Of a stretch of 64,000 bases of DNA, positions 8,551 through 17,365 are shown piece by piece (positions within the stretch are counted from its first letter, which is position 1; each line of letters starts with the position of its first letter). The DNA lies in assembly GCF_043643765.1 (NCBI RefSeq), contig NZ_JBHZSP010000013.1, positions 1 through 64,000 of the forward strand, read 5' to 3'. The DNA is from Marinomonas posidonica_A (GTDB lineage Bacteria > Pseudomonadota > Gammaproteobacteria > Pseudomonadales > Marinomonadaceae). The notes under the pieces were generated by a model. It ran no database searches, had not been told where the DNA came from, and was given only the letters and a program-made list of their open reading frames with translations. The position numbers and the translations under genes are program-made.

Positions 8551-9099
8551 ATGGCAAAAACAGCAACCCCATTTCGACCACTAAACATCAGTGTTTTAAC
8601 CGTTTCCGATACTCGCACACTGGCTGAAGATACTTCTGGCGAAGCATTAATTGAGATGCTAAACGCAGCTGGTCATCACCTTAAACAGCGCCAAATCGTC
8701 AAAGACGATGTCTATCAAATGCGCGCCGTCGTTTCCCAATGGATTGCTGATGAAGACACTCATGCCGTTCTCATTACTGGCGGTACAGGGTTTTATGCTC
8801 GTGACAGTACACCAGAGGCTATGACACCTTTATTCGACAAAACCATTGAAGGTTTTGGCGAGCTGTTCCGCCAAATTTCCTATGATGAGATTGGTACATC
8901 AACCATTCAATCTCGTGCCATTGCCGGCTTAGCTAACCGCACTTTAATATTTTGCTTACCAGGCTCAACAGGCGCCTGCCGAACCGCTTGGAATGGCATT
9001 TTGAAAGAGCAATTAGATGCCACCCATAAACCATGTAACTTTGTTGGTATGTTACTTGGACCATTGGCTTCAGAGGACACCGATGGAGTTGCCTCTTAA
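8551..9099 (+). CDS. moaB: Molybdopterin biosynthesis protein B
   Basis: This 182-residue MoaB/Mog-family protein is predicted to adenylylate molybdopterin or otherwise act in cofactor synthesis. It has the MoCF-binding fold: NISVLTVSDTRTLAEDTSG at the start, the pterin-binding LITGGTGFYARDSTPEA, and LPGSTGACRTAWNGIL near the end. The pattern is nearer MoaB than Mog. The start has AAGGA upstream and lies eleven bases after moaA; its stop codon overlaps the moeA start by one base (TAATG), implying coupling. Its exact role is less settled than that of its neighbours. Confidence 0.93.
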   Translation: MAKTATPFRPLNISVLTVSDTRTLAEDTSGEALIEMLNAAGHHLKQRQIVKDDVYQMRAVVSQWIADEDTHAVLITGGTGFYARDSTPEAMTPLFDKTIEGFGELFRQISYDEIGTSTIQSRAIAGLANRTLIFCLPGSTGACRTAWNGILKEQLDATHKPCNFVGMLLGPLASEDTDGVAS

Positions 9100-10289
9100 T
9101 GTCTAATTTGCTCCCTTTTGAAGAGGCTTTGACGGCAATTGAAAAGGCCGCTACGGTGCGTGTAGCAAGCGAAACCTTACCTTTACCTAAGGCGTTAGGT
9201 CGTATCTTGGCGGAAAATATTGTGGCACCGATTAACGTCCCCCCACAAGCCAATAGCGCAATGGATGGTTATGCCATTGCCTATCAAGATTGGCAAGATG
9301 GCAAAGCCTTTAGGGTTAGCCAACGCATTGCCGCGGGACAAGCACCACAGCCCTTACAAGCTGGCACCTGTGCACGAATCTTCACGGGGGCTATTTTACC
9401 CGCTGGGGCAGATACCATTATCATGCAGGAAAACGCCCAAGTTGAAGCTGAGCAGGTTCGTTTTCTGTCGACGCCACAACAAGGTGATCATGTCAGACCA
9501 AGCGGCCAAGACATGCAACAGGGACAAACCGTTGCTTTGTCTGGCCAGCAACTGAGCGCGATGCAAATTGGTCTGCTTGCCAGTTTAGGAATTACTCAAG
9601 TTAGTGTTTTTCAACCATTACGAGTGGGCATTCTAACCACAGGTGATGAATTGGTCTCAGCAGGATCCCCGCTACTAATAGGTCAAATTTACAATTCCAA
9701 TGGCCCCATGCTCGACGCTTTAGTCACTGAAGCCGGACATAAGGTTACCTGCTCGCTGCACGCAGCGGATACGCCAGAAGCAACAGAACAGGCTTTGCAG
9801 CAATTGACCAAAGAATGTGACGTCATTTTATCATCGGGCGGTGTTTCGGTTGGCGAAGAGGATCATGTCAAACATGTGCTAGAAAAACTCGGTACATTAC
9901 ACCTATGGAAAATAGCCATCAAACCGGGTAAGCCATTGGTGCATGCAAGCTTAAATGGAGTTCCTTTTTTAGGATTGCCCGGCAACCCCAGTTCAACCTT
10001 AGTGACGTTTCATTGGTTTGCTCGTTTATTGCTATCCGTCTGTGCTGGTGCTCAAGCGACGAGACCAAAAGCTTACACAGTTAAAGCGGGATTTCGTCGT
10101 TCCAAGGCCATTCAACGAGACGAATTCTTACGAGTAACAATCCAACAGGGTAAAGCACACCCCCATGCCCAACAAAGTTCGGGCGCTTTGCTAGCGGCCT
10201 GTGAAAGCCAAGGCTATTTGCACATCAAAGCGCGAGAATCCGTAGAAGAAAACCAAGAATACGATTTTTACCCTTTTAACAGCTTCTAA
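9099..10289 (+). CDS. moeA: Molybdopterin molybdenumtransferase
   Basis: MoeA inserts molybdate into adenylylated molybdopterin to form the active cofactor. The 396 residues show the usual domains: the N-terminal substrate segment NVPPQANSAMDGYA, the RIFTGAILPAGADTIIMQE segment, the MoCF domain with LTTGDEL, IYNSNGPML, SSGGVSVGEEDH and FLGLPGNPSSTLVTF, and a C-terminal beta-barrel. Length is near E. coli MoeA (411). It is the last gene of the moa-moe operon, overlapping moaB by one base. No clear terminator follows. Identification is firm. Confidence 0.95.
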   Translation: MSNLLPFEEALTAIEKAATVRVASETLPLPKALGRILAENIVAPINVPPQANSAMDGYAIAYQDWQDGKAFRVSQRIAAGQAPQPLQAGTCARIFTGAILPAGADTIIMQENAQVEAEQVRFLSTPQQGDHVRPSGQDMQQGQTVALSGQQLSAMQIGLLASLGITQVSVFQPLRVGILTTGDELVSAGSPLLIGQIYNSNGPMLDALVTEAGHKVTCSLHAADTPEATEQALQQLTKECDVILSSGGVSVGEEDHVKHVLEKLGTLHLWKIAIKPGKPLVHASLNGVPFLGLPGNPSSTLVTFHWFARLLLSVCAGAQATRPKAYTVKAGFRRSKAIQRDEFLRVTIQQGKAHPHAQQSSGALLAACESQGYLHIKARESVEENQEYDFYPFNSF

Positions 10290-10381
10290 GTCTTCAACCT
10301 TTTCAAAATGGCCAATGCTCACCTAAACTGATGATAGTGCACTTAAAGTAGTGCGCTTTCATCGATTAAAGAGGTGTGCAA

Positions 10382-10810
10382 ATGAGAGACTTAAATTGGG
10401 AAAATGCTCTTTATGATCATCAACACAGCATGATCAAAAGACTCGACTCATTCCGTAAGCAAACCAAAAACGGAGAATACAGCCGTGATGAAATCATGGT
10501 AATAGAGCATTCATTTCAACTTCTCGTTGCCTCTATGCTGGACCTGGCAAAATACGTTTTAAAACATCACTACCAAGCGGAAGTACACGCCCGTAAAGAT
10601 GTACTAGACGCACTGATAAGTCATCAGGATGTCACGTTCGAACAGGCTGAACAGATCAAATATTTGATCCAATTAAGAGACACCATACTGCACGATTATC
10701 TGGAAGAAAATTTCGACGATTTAGCAGAAGCCATGACGTTAAAACGCTACAGTTTAGTAGAGGTACTAACAAAAGAATGGGTCAGCCGTTTAGCCAACTT
10801 GGAGAAATAA
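10382..10810 (+). CDS. Solo HEPN-domain protein, HepT/DUF86-like
   Basis: This 142-residue all-helical protein resembles the HepT (DUF86) ribonuclease toxins. The segment IEHSFQLLVASMLDLAKYVL (residues 41-60) resembles the HepT core helix. LRDTILHDY (residues 98-106) fits the family catalytic motif R-x4-H-x-Y, with R99, H104 and Y106. HepT normally pairs with the nucleotidyltransferase antitoxin MntA; none is encoded next to it here, where moeA precedes and a LysR gene converges. The ATG at 10382 has AGAGG seven bases upstream and is preferred to GTG 10376. Fold assignment is by motif; activity is inferred. Confidence 0.72.
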   Translation: MRDLNWENALYDHQHSMIKRLDSFRKQTKNGEYSRDEIMVIEHSFQLLVASMLDLAKYVLKHHYQAEVHARKDVLDALISHQDVTFEQAEQIKYLIQLRDTILHDYLEENFDDLAEAMTLKRYSLVEVLTKEWVSRLANLEK

Positions 10811-10826
10811 CAAGAGCTCAGGGTGT

Positions 10827-11753
10827 TTAAGTGGTTTGTGTTGCTTTGATAAAAGCTTGTCTTAATAAACCACGAAACCAAATGTGCGCTGAATCGTGCT
10901 GATAACTTTCATGCCAGATCATAGAATAATCAAAGCTACGCGTTTGAAATGGTAACTCGAACAACTCTATGTCGGATGCCGTCTGAACCATGTCTTCGGC
11001 GAAGAGCTTTGGCACTGTTAATAGCAGATCACTGTTCATAACGGTTCTTGCCGCTGGCACAAAGTTTGGCAAATGCACAGACACATGTCGTTTGTGCCCC
11101 AGTTTATCAAGCTCTCTGTCCACCGCAAAGAATTCACGCCGTCCTAATACCACTTGAACATGGTCTGCCTGTAAATAAGCATCGAGCGTTAATCCTTGAT
11201 TAAGAAGAGGATGTTCCTTACGCGCCAAACACACCATACAGTCACTCTGCAGACGCATTGCTCGTATACCTGGTGGTGGCTCCTTCGATAACACCGACAC
11301 AGCCAGATCAATATTACGTTGATCAAGCTCCGTCACCATGTCTTCATTCCAGGATTTTACATCCAATACTGCGCTGGGCGCTTCTTGTCGAAACTGATCA
11401 AGTATCTTAGGTAAGACGGTTAGCGTGCCAAAGTCTGTCGTTGATAAAGAAAAACGTCGCTGGCTTTGAGCGGGATTAAACTCAACAGGCTGTATTAAGT
11501 TTTCAAGGTTTTTCAGAGTATCAGCCAAATACGGCGCTAAGCTCTGGGTTTTCGCTGTTGCCGACAAGCCATGAGACGTTCGGATAAACAACGGATCATC
11601 AAAGACATCTCTTAAACGAGACAAAGAACGACTTACGGCAGGCTGAGAAACATTTAAACGAGAGGCGGCTTTAGTCACGTTAAGTTCTTCAATTAACACT
11701 TGAAGCACATAAAGCAAATTTAGATCGATGTCCGACAACTTTATTTCTGACAC
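10827..11753 (-). CDS. LysR family transcriptional regulator
   Basis: The 308-residue protein has an N-terminal winged helix-turn-helix (ELNVTKAASRLNVSQPAVSR, about residues 26-45, then RDVFDDPLFIR) and a C-terminal substrate-binding domain. DLNLLYVLQVLIEE at the start resembles the NodD/LeuO branch. The start is GTG 11753, seven bases after GAGG; an alternative GTG six bases upstream is too close to that site. Targets are unknown: it lies alone between the HEPN gene (convergent) and serB (same strand, upstream), not divergent from any candidate operon, which is how LysR targets are usually guessed. Confidence 0.9.
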   Translation of the reverse strand: MSEIKLSDIDLNLLYVLQVLIEELNVTKAASRLNVSQPAVSRSLSRLRDVFDDPLFIRTSHGLSATAKTQSLAPYLADTLKNLENLIQPVEFNPAQSQRRFSLSTTDFGTLTVLPKILDQFRQEAPSAVLDVKSWNEDMVTELDQRNIDLAVSVLSKEPPPGIRAMRLQSDCMVCLARKEHPLLNQGLTLDAYLQADHVQVVLGRREFFAVDRELDKLGHKRHVSVHLPNFVPAARTVMNSDLLLTVPKLFAEDMVQTASDIELFELPFQTRSFDYSMIWHESYQHDSAHIWFRGLLRQAFIKATQTT

Positions 11754-11876
11754 AACCACACCTCATTTAGACTTATTATTATAACTGATGATCATAACAA
11801 GCTTTTCTAGAAGACCATAGTTTTCCCGTTAAATCAGCCTAATTTCATCAATCTTACCAATAAAGAGTAGAGATCA

Positions 11877-12788
11877 TTAGGCTTCAAGGCGTTTTATTTC
11901 TGCTGAAGTCATACCTAAAAGATATAATATCCCATCTAAACCAAGCTGGTTCATCGGGCAAGGCGCTTGTTGACGGACAAGTGGTTTGGCATGCAAAGCT
12001 ACACCAAGAGCGGCCTGATTGAGCATCAACAAATCGTTGGCACCATCGCCACAAGCAATAGTTTGCGACCAATCCACTTGCTGCTCTTCCACTATTTTAG
12101 ACAGCAAGAACTTTTTACGCTCACCATCGACAATCTCGCCAAGGTGTTTGCCCGTTAATGCGCCATCTTCTATTTCCAAGACATTGGCATGCACTTCACT
12201 CATCTGATATTCTGCTTGCACTCGGTCTGCAAAGTAGGTAAATCCACCAGACAATATCGCGGTATGCCAGCCAAAATGATTCAGTACTGACATCAACCTG
12301 GCAATGCCATCCATCGGTTGGATGCGCTGATAAACGCCGTCCATCACTTCACTGCTCAACCCCTTTAAAAGCGCTAATCGTTGCACGAAACTTTCCACAA
12401 AATCGATTTCGCCTCGCATGGCGCTAGCCGTTACCGCCGCAATTTGTTCACCAATGCCCGCTTCAACCGCTAATTCATCCATGACTTCTGCTTTGATTAA
12501 CGTCGAATCCATATCAAAGACGGCCACACCACCCGCTTTGATGTCTAGGGCCGTGGTTTGTAGGATATGATCTATACCAGTTTCATCCGCTAAGGCGAGT
12601 AACTCCGCTCGAAACGCTTCAGCCTCGAAATGTCCCTCTACTAGCGTCACTTGAGCCACTTTTACCGCATCATGATCGTCCGACAGCAAACGCGTCTCAG
12701 TAGAAAGATCTTTACGATTTAACCAAGCATGGAACTGTTTTAAGTAGTCGGTTCCGAACGATCCAATAAGCGTGATACAAGCTGACAT
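11877..12788 (-). CDS. serB: Phosphoserine phosphatase
   Basis: SerB performs the last step of serine synthesis, removing phosphate from phosphoserine. It is a HAD-family hydrolase: motif I VFDMDSTLI holds the nucleophile Asp, motif II AILSGGFTYFADR, and motif IV ACGDGANDLLML. An N-terminal regulatory domain of about 90 residues precedes these, as in E. coli SerB. The 303-residue length is close to the family's 300-320. GAGGAG lies upstream of the ATG. It is divergent from the AhpA/YtjB-like membrane protein, as in E. coli. Identification is firm. Confidence 0.95.
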   Translation of the reverse strand: MSACITLIGSFGTDYLKQFHAWLNRKDLSTETRLLSDDHDAVKVAQVTLVEGHFEAEAFRAELLALADETGIDHILQTTALDIKAGGVAVFDMDSTLIKAEVMDELAVEAGIGEQIAAVTASAMRGEIDFVESFVQRLALLKGLSSEVMDGVYQRIQPMDGIARLMSVLNHFGWHTAILSGGFTYFADRVQAEYQMSEVHANVLEIEDGALTGKHLGEIVDGERKKFLLSKIVEEQQVDWSQTIACGDGANDLLMLNQAALGVALHAKPLVRQQAPCPMNQLGLDGILYLLGMTSAEIKRLEA

Positions 12789-13018
12789 AAGGGCTCCTCA
12801 AATAATGTGCTGACTACTATAACAAATCGTTTTCTATTCTCTAAGCAGGATTTATCTCGCAAGACCGGTAATATGAGTAAAAATAAAAGCCTTACTGATT
12901 GTTTAGAAAAACAAAAACTTATTCGACTGGCTTTGATGCCACTTAAAGATTTCAGAAAACGGCCGTTATCATGTGTATACTTAAGTCATTGTTCTGTGTA
13001 TAAGCCTAAAGGAAATGA

Positions 13019-14464
13019 ATGGACACCCAATCAAAAAAGAAGGTTTTCTCAGCGTTCATACGTAAGCGACTCAGCGCCTCTATGATCACGGTCGCCACGT
13101 TCCTTTCATTGATGATTCTAACCGTGTGTATTTTTTGGTACACCATGACTCACGCACTGAGTAATTACCTTTCCCAGCAAACGGAAGTATTGGGCAGTAG
13201 TTTGGCAACGCAAGCGGCCTTTAATGCCACCCAATCTATTTTGACCAACGACTTACTGAGTCTAAACGTCCTGTTAAATCGTCTTGTTGTCGATGAAAAT
13301 ATTCTCAGTGCACGAGTCTACAATAAGAAAGATGAACTCTTGGCCGAAGCGGATAGCAGTGGTGCAAGCATCCGCTCTGAACAGGAACTTAGACCCAGTG
13401 AAAAACGTCGGGTATACAGCTCTAGTATTAAATTCCGCGATGAAATCGTCGGACACGTTCTAATCACCCTAGACAAAACCCCCGCACAAGCCACTTTGAA
13501 ACACCTCAATAACTTATTAATTGGCGTGGCTATTTTTATTTCCACCATCGCTCTGCTCATTATTGCGATCCTTACACGCTGGTTATTTAATCCCATTAAT
13601 GACATCCGTGATGCATTAATTAATCTGGATAAAAAACAGAGAAAGTCGACCCTTGCTGAACCGATTTATAAAGAAGCACGCTTACTCTATCAAGCGGTTA
13701 CCGAAACCCGTCCGAAGAAAAAAGTGGTCAAAGTCGCCTCAGAAACCAACACCGCTGAAATTTCATCGGAAGAAGAAATCAGTCAAGTCGAAAAAGCCCA
13801 ATTTGAAATTAACTTTGATGCCATCTTTGAGGAATCTAAACAACGTAGCTGCTTGCTTTATTTCGACATTCTCAATCTGGAAAAATGGCATGAAGACTTA
13901 TCCCCCCTTCAGGTTGCAAATTTATTAACCCCTATCTACCGTGCTATGTTTCAAGCGAGTGAAACATACCTAGGTCAAGTTCACCAATATCAGAACGATG
14001 CCGCTATCATCCTCTTTAGTGCCGAGCACTGTGAAGATAATTTATACCTGAATGCGATTTGTACCGCTGAGCTGTTCATTGGGTTAGTCGAGAAGCTCTA
14101 TGAAAATGAACTCTACGAGGATGCCCCTAGACTCGACTTCCACTTAGGTCTTCACCAAGGTAATGCGCAAGTATCACATATGATTAAGGAAGATAAGCTG
14201 GAACCAGAGAGAATTGCGGGATTACTTGAGAAAGTCGCTCAATTGAAAAAAACAGAGCATATAAACAAACTAGTCATCACAGACGACATTTTTACCTTAT
14301 CACAAATCCAAAACCGTGTATTTACTAGCCTTCCCGACATCATTGAAGAAGATGATGAAGAAATTTTGGCGTACGAAGTCAAAGGATTATCGGATAAATA
14401 CAGCAAAAAAATACAACAATACATCCTCGATATGACCAACTCTGAAGCCCAACCAGAACAATAA
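13019..14464 (+). CDS. AhpA/YtjB-like inner-membrane protein with a cyclase-like domain
   Basis: This 481-residue protein has two membrane segments (about 23-43 and 164-187) flanking a periplasmic domain of about 120 residues; a linker and cytoplasmic domain follow. The N-terminal half and position divergent from serB match the AhpA/YtjB (Smp) family. The region from about 278 to 440 resembles a class III nucleotidyl cyclase: LLYFDILNLEKW holds the first metal Asp (D283), NDAAIILF the second (D327), and FHLGLHQGNAQVSHM the central strand. The transition-state Asn and Arg seem absent, so catalysis is doubtful. It ends at a terminator shared with rpoS. Confidence 0.72.
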   Translation: MDTQSKKKVFSAFIRKRLSASMITVATFLSLMILTVCIFWYTMTHALSNYLSQQTEVLGSSLATQAAFNATQSILTNDLLSLNVLLNRLVVDENILSARVYNKKDELLAEADSSGASIRSEQELRPSEKRRVYSSSIKFRDEIVGHVLITLDKTPAQATLKHLNNLLIGVAIFISTIALLIIAILTRWLFNPINDIRDALINLDKKQRKSTLAEPIYKEARLLYQAVTETRPKKKVVKVASETNTAEISSEEEISQVEKAQFEINFDAIFEESKQRSCLLYFDILNLEKWHEDLSPLQVANLLTPIYRAMFQASETYLGQVHQYQNDAAIILFSAEHCEDNLYLNAICTAELFIGLVEKLYENELYEDAPRLDFHLGLHQGNAQVSHMIKEDKLEPERIAGLLEKVAQLKKTEHINKLVITDDIFTLSQIQNRVFTSLPDIIEEDDEEILAYEVKGLSDKYSKKIQQYILDMTNSEAQPEQ

Positions 14465-14493
14465 GAATATCAAGGTAAAACAAAGTACAGACG

Positions 14494-14524
14494 AAAAGGC
14501 CCAAATCTTATTTGGGCCTTTTTT
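14494..14524. terminator. Bidirectional terminator between the AhpA-like gene and rpoS
   Basis: A long inverted repeat, AAAAGGCCCAAAT-CTT-ATTTGGGCCTTTT, with A and T tracts on both sides, serves two convergent genes. This is a textbook rho-independent terminator. Confidence 0.9.
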
Positions 14525-14547
14525 GTCATGCTTGTAGAGATCGAAAT

Positions 14548-15543
14548 TTATTCATTCATGCTAATCACATCGTCCAATGACAAACCTTCTTTGTCTAGGA
14601 TCAGACGTAATTTACGCAATGCCTCAACTTGAATCTGACGCACGCGTTCTCGTGTTAAACCGATTTCTGCACCGACATGCTCAAGCGTACTGGCCTCATG
14701 CCCACGTAGCCCAAAACGGCGCGTAATCACCTCACATTGCTTCTCACTAAGCTCATCAAGCCATTGTTCAATGCCTTGCAATACGTCGCCATCCTGACGA
14801 TCCGCTTCTGGTCCTTGATGTAAATCATCCGCTAGGACTTCCACTAAGCTTTTATCGTTGTTTTCGCCACCGAAAGATGCATCAATAGAGCTGATTTTTT
14901 CATTCAAACCGAGCATCTTTTGCACGTCTTCAACAGGGCAATCAAGCTTGTCAGCAATTTCCTCTGGACTCGGTTCGTGATCCAAGGTTTGAGTCAATTC
15001 ACGAGCAGCTCGAAGGTAAACATTAAGTTCTTTGACAACGTGAATGGGTAAACGAATCGTGCGGGTTTGGTTCATGATGGCACGCTCAATGGTTTGACGT
15101 ATCCACCATGTTGCGTAAGTTGAAAAACGAAAGCCTCGCTCTGGGTCAAACTTTTCGACTGCCCTAATTAGGCCTAGGTTGCCCTCTTCAATCAGATCAA
15201 GTAATGAAAGACCACGATTGAGATAACGGCGAGAAATTTTTACAACCAAACGTAGGTTACTTTCAATCATGCGCTTACGCGCCTTCTCATCACCTTTCAG
15301 TGCTAGACGCGCAAAATAAACCTCTTCTTCTGCGGATAAAAGAGGTGAAAAACCGATCTCACTCAAATACAGCTGAGTAACATCCAAACTTTTAGAAGAG
15401 TCTGCTTCCGCATATCGAGCATTAACAGCAGATTCAAATTCTTCATCTGCTGCCTCTTCTTGAAAGCCATCAAGTGTATCAAGGTCAAAGTCTCTGACGT
15501 TCGAAACCTTAGCTGTGTTTTTATCCATGCTTGCTAACTTCAT
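14548..15543 (-). CDS. rpoS: RNA polymerase sigma factor RpoS (sigma38)
   Basis: RpoS directs stationary-phase and general stress transcription. The 331-residue protein has region 1.2 (SLDVTQLYLSEIGFSPLL), region 2 (SNLRLVVKISRRYLNRGLSL, GNLGLIRAVEKFDPERGFRF, YATWWIRQTIERAIMNQ), region 3 and region 4 (CEVITRRFGL, TLEHVGAEIGLTRERVRQI). Absence of the long region 1.1 and non-conserved insert separates it from RpoD. The ribosome binding site, AAGGAGGGGG, is unusually strong. It follows nlpD in the conserved surE-pcm-nlpD-rpoS order; in other species its main promoter lies inside nlpD, which is likely here but not shown. Confidence 0.97.
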   Translation of the reverse strand: MKLASMDKNTAKVSNVRDFDLDTLDGFQEEAADEEFESAVNARYAEADSSKSLDVTQLYLSEIGFSPLLSAEEEVYFARLALKGDEKARKRMIESNLRLVVKISRRYLNRGLSLLDLIEEGNLGLIRAVEKFDPERGFRFSTYATWWIRQTIERAIMNQTRTIRLPIHVVKELNVYLRAARELTQTLDHEPSPEEIADKLDCPVEDVQKMLGLNEKISSIDASFGGENNDKSLVEVLADDLHQGPEADRQDGDVLQGIEQWLDELSEKQCEVITRRFGLRGHEASTLEHVGAEIGLTRERVRQIQVEALRKLRLILDKEGLSLDDVISMNE

Positions 15544-15572
15544 ACCCCCTCCTTAAAAACGCTAGTTTTTAC

Positions 15573-16424
15573 TCAATTTTTGGGTAATACATCTAACGGA
15601 TTAATCGGCTGTCCATCTCGGCGAACTTCAAAGTGAAGCAAGGGTCTATCCGTCCCCTTACCACCGATTACAGCAAGGGAATCACCAGCTCGAACACTTT
15701 GCTTTTCTTTTACTATGATTCTTTCGTTGTACGCATAGGCACTTAAGTAAACATCATCATGTTTCACGATCACTAGGTTTCCATAACCAATGAGACCACT
15801 GCCTGCATACACAACAACGCCATTTGCCGCTGCTTTCACCAAGTCACCTTTCTGTGCTTTGATGTCTATACCTTTACTACTAACCCCAGCGTTTGAAAAC
15901 CCCCTCTTTACTTCTCCATCGACAGGCCAAGCCCATTTAATGTCTTTTGTAACTGGAGTCGTGGTTTTTGTTGCGACTTTTTTAGGCTCGTTACGAGTTA
16001 CAGAAGTGGCTGATTTAGGTCTCACACTAGTCGTTTGAGAAGAAACCTGAGACGAGGATTTGGACACTGAAGATGACGCTCTTTTCGCCTCTCTCAAACG
16101 TATTTTTTGATTCGGATAGATGACATAAGGAGCATCAATATTATTGGCATTAGCCAAGGCGCGATAATCCAAGCCATAGCGAAAGGCAATGGAAAACAGG
16201 GTGTCACCGCTACGAACGCGATAGTATCCCGATGCGGGCACAGAAGAAACACGCGCATGATTTGACGAATAAGAAGCGGAGTTTTTATCTGGAAAATGCA
16301 GAACTTGATAAGAGCATCCTGTCAGAAAAAAGCACAACAAAACCAATTGAGCCATACTACTGACCAAGGTTTGTTTGACAGACTTTTTGTCATGACAACT
16401 AAAGATAATATTTCCCTCAAGCAA
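15573..16424 (-). CDS. nlpD: Lipoprotein NlpD, LysM and degenerate LytM domains
   Basis: NlpD is an outer-membrane lipoprotein that activates the amidase AmiC during septum splitting. The protein shows a lipobox (FFLTGC), a LysM peptidoglycan-binding domain (YYRVRSGDTLFSIAFRYGLD), a Ser/Thr/Lys linker and a C-terminal LytM/M23 domain ending LLHFEVRRDGQPINPL. The LytM metal ligands are lost: SSKGID replaces HxGID, and AYAYNE lacks the usual His. This fits an activator rather than a peptidase. The start is uncertain: TTG 16424 has no ribosome binding site, while the ATG giving MAQLVLL would leave a signal peptide without a basic end. It is upstream of rpoS. Confidence 0.9.
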   Translation of the reverse strand: MLEGNIIFSCHDKKSVKQTLVSSMAQLVLLCFFLTGCSYQVLHFPDKNSASYSSNHARVSSVPASGYYRVRSGDTLFSIAFRYGLDYRALANANNIDAPYVIYPNQKIRLREAKRASSSVSKSSSQVSSQTTSVRPKSATSVTRNEPKKVATKTTTPVTKDIKWAWPVDGEVKRGFSNAGVSSKGIDIKAQKGDLVKAAANGVVVYAGSGLIGYGNLVIVKHDDVYLSAYAYNERIIVKEKQSVRAGDSLAVIGGKGTDRPLLHFEVRRDGQPINPLDVLPKN

Positions 16425-16441
16425 TAGAATTGTAGCGTTTA

Positions 16442-17365
16442 TTAACTTTTGTCTTCATTTCGTAAATAAATGTAAGACGCACAAAAAATCATCAAAACTC
16501 CAACTAAAATAAAAGCCATTGGCACCACCAAATCGTTCAGCAATTGGTAGTTAGGTACCTGCCAAGGCCATATTAAATCTGTTTCTACTGGTATGTTTTT
16601 ATCCCCAATTTGCTCCCAACTTATGGTCACTTTCCAAGGCCAAACTTTTACTAAAGCGCCGAGCATAATGCCTGTTAAGAACGACAAGGTCATGGCATGA
16701 GCTTTGTGTAACAAATAATTGAGGAACTTGGAAAAACTCAACAAACCAACCAGTGCCCCCGCAGCAAAAATGATAATGACGGTAAGGTCGAAGCTTTTTA
16801 TCGCATTCAACACAAAACCGTACATACCCATTATCAGTAAGAGAAAACTCCCAGAAATGCCAGGTAGAATCATAGCGCAGATCGCAATCATCCCTGCGAA
16901 AAACACCATAAAATTAGAGGTGTTCATAGTCGTAGGCACTAACAGTGATAGGCTTGCACCGGCCGAAATACCGACGATTAGAGCAATACCGTGACGAACA
17001 GAAAAAGACTTGACCTGCTTTAATAAGAACACCGCAGATGCCAAAATCAAACCGAAGAAAAAGCTCCACAAATAAGTAGGATACACCGCCAATAAGTGCG
17101 TAATAAGGCCCGCGATCAAAAAAATACTCGTAACCACACCGGCCCCTAACGCCAATAAAAACCCCCCATCAAAATGACGCCATAAAGCTTTCACGTCGCC
17201 TTTGAATAGCATTTGAATGCTGTCTTTATTAACGCCGCTGAGAGCCGCGATCAAACGATCATACACCCCAACAATAAAGGCAACCGTACCACCAGATACC
17301 CCTGGCACCACATCCGCGGCCCCCATTAGGACACCACTTAAATATATTTTCAGCCACTTAGGCAT
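16442..17365 (-). CDS. DUF368 membrane protein, PopT-type undecaprenyl-phosphate translocase
   Basis: This 307-residue polytopic inner-membrane protein belongs to DUF368. Its first part holds the family signature GAADVVPGVSGGT at about residues 16-28, repeated in related form as ILPGISGSFLLLIMGMY in the second half. Members called PopT return undecaprenyl phosphate across the inner membrane for reuse in wall and LPS synthesis; that function is carried over from family knowledge. It overlaps pcm by eight bases and lies 17 bases before nlpD, so it is part of the surE-pcm-nlpD operon, an unusual insertion. uppS and uppP of the same lipid cycle are also in the window. Confidence 0.85.
   Translation of the reverse strand: MPKWLKIYLSGVLMGAADVVPGVSGGTVAFIVGVYDRLIAALSGVNKDSIQMLFKGDVKALWRHFDGGFLLALGAGVVTSIFLIAGLITHLLAVYPTYLWSFFFGLILASAVFLLKQVKSFSVRHGIALIVGISAGASLSLLVPTTMNTSNFMVFFAGMIAICAMILPGISGSFLLLIMGMYGFVLNAIKSFDLTVIIIFAAGALVGLLSFSKFLNYLLHKAHAMTLSFLTGIMLGALVKVWPWKVTISWEQIGDKNIPVETDLIWPWQVPNYQLLNDLVVPMAFILVGVLMIFCASYIYLRNEDKS

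Noticed and set aside
10320..10810. An MntA-HepT toxin-antitoxin operon
   Set aside because: Only the HEPN partner is present; no nucleotidyltransferase gene lies on either side.
12807..13085. Plus-strand ORF between serB and the AhpA-like gene
   Set aside because: It overlaps the start of the AhpA-like gene in another frame, has no convincing binding site and no recognisable family.
15573..16424. nlpD as an active M23 endopeptidase
   Set aside because: Metal-binding His residues are replaced, matching the amidase-activator branch instead.
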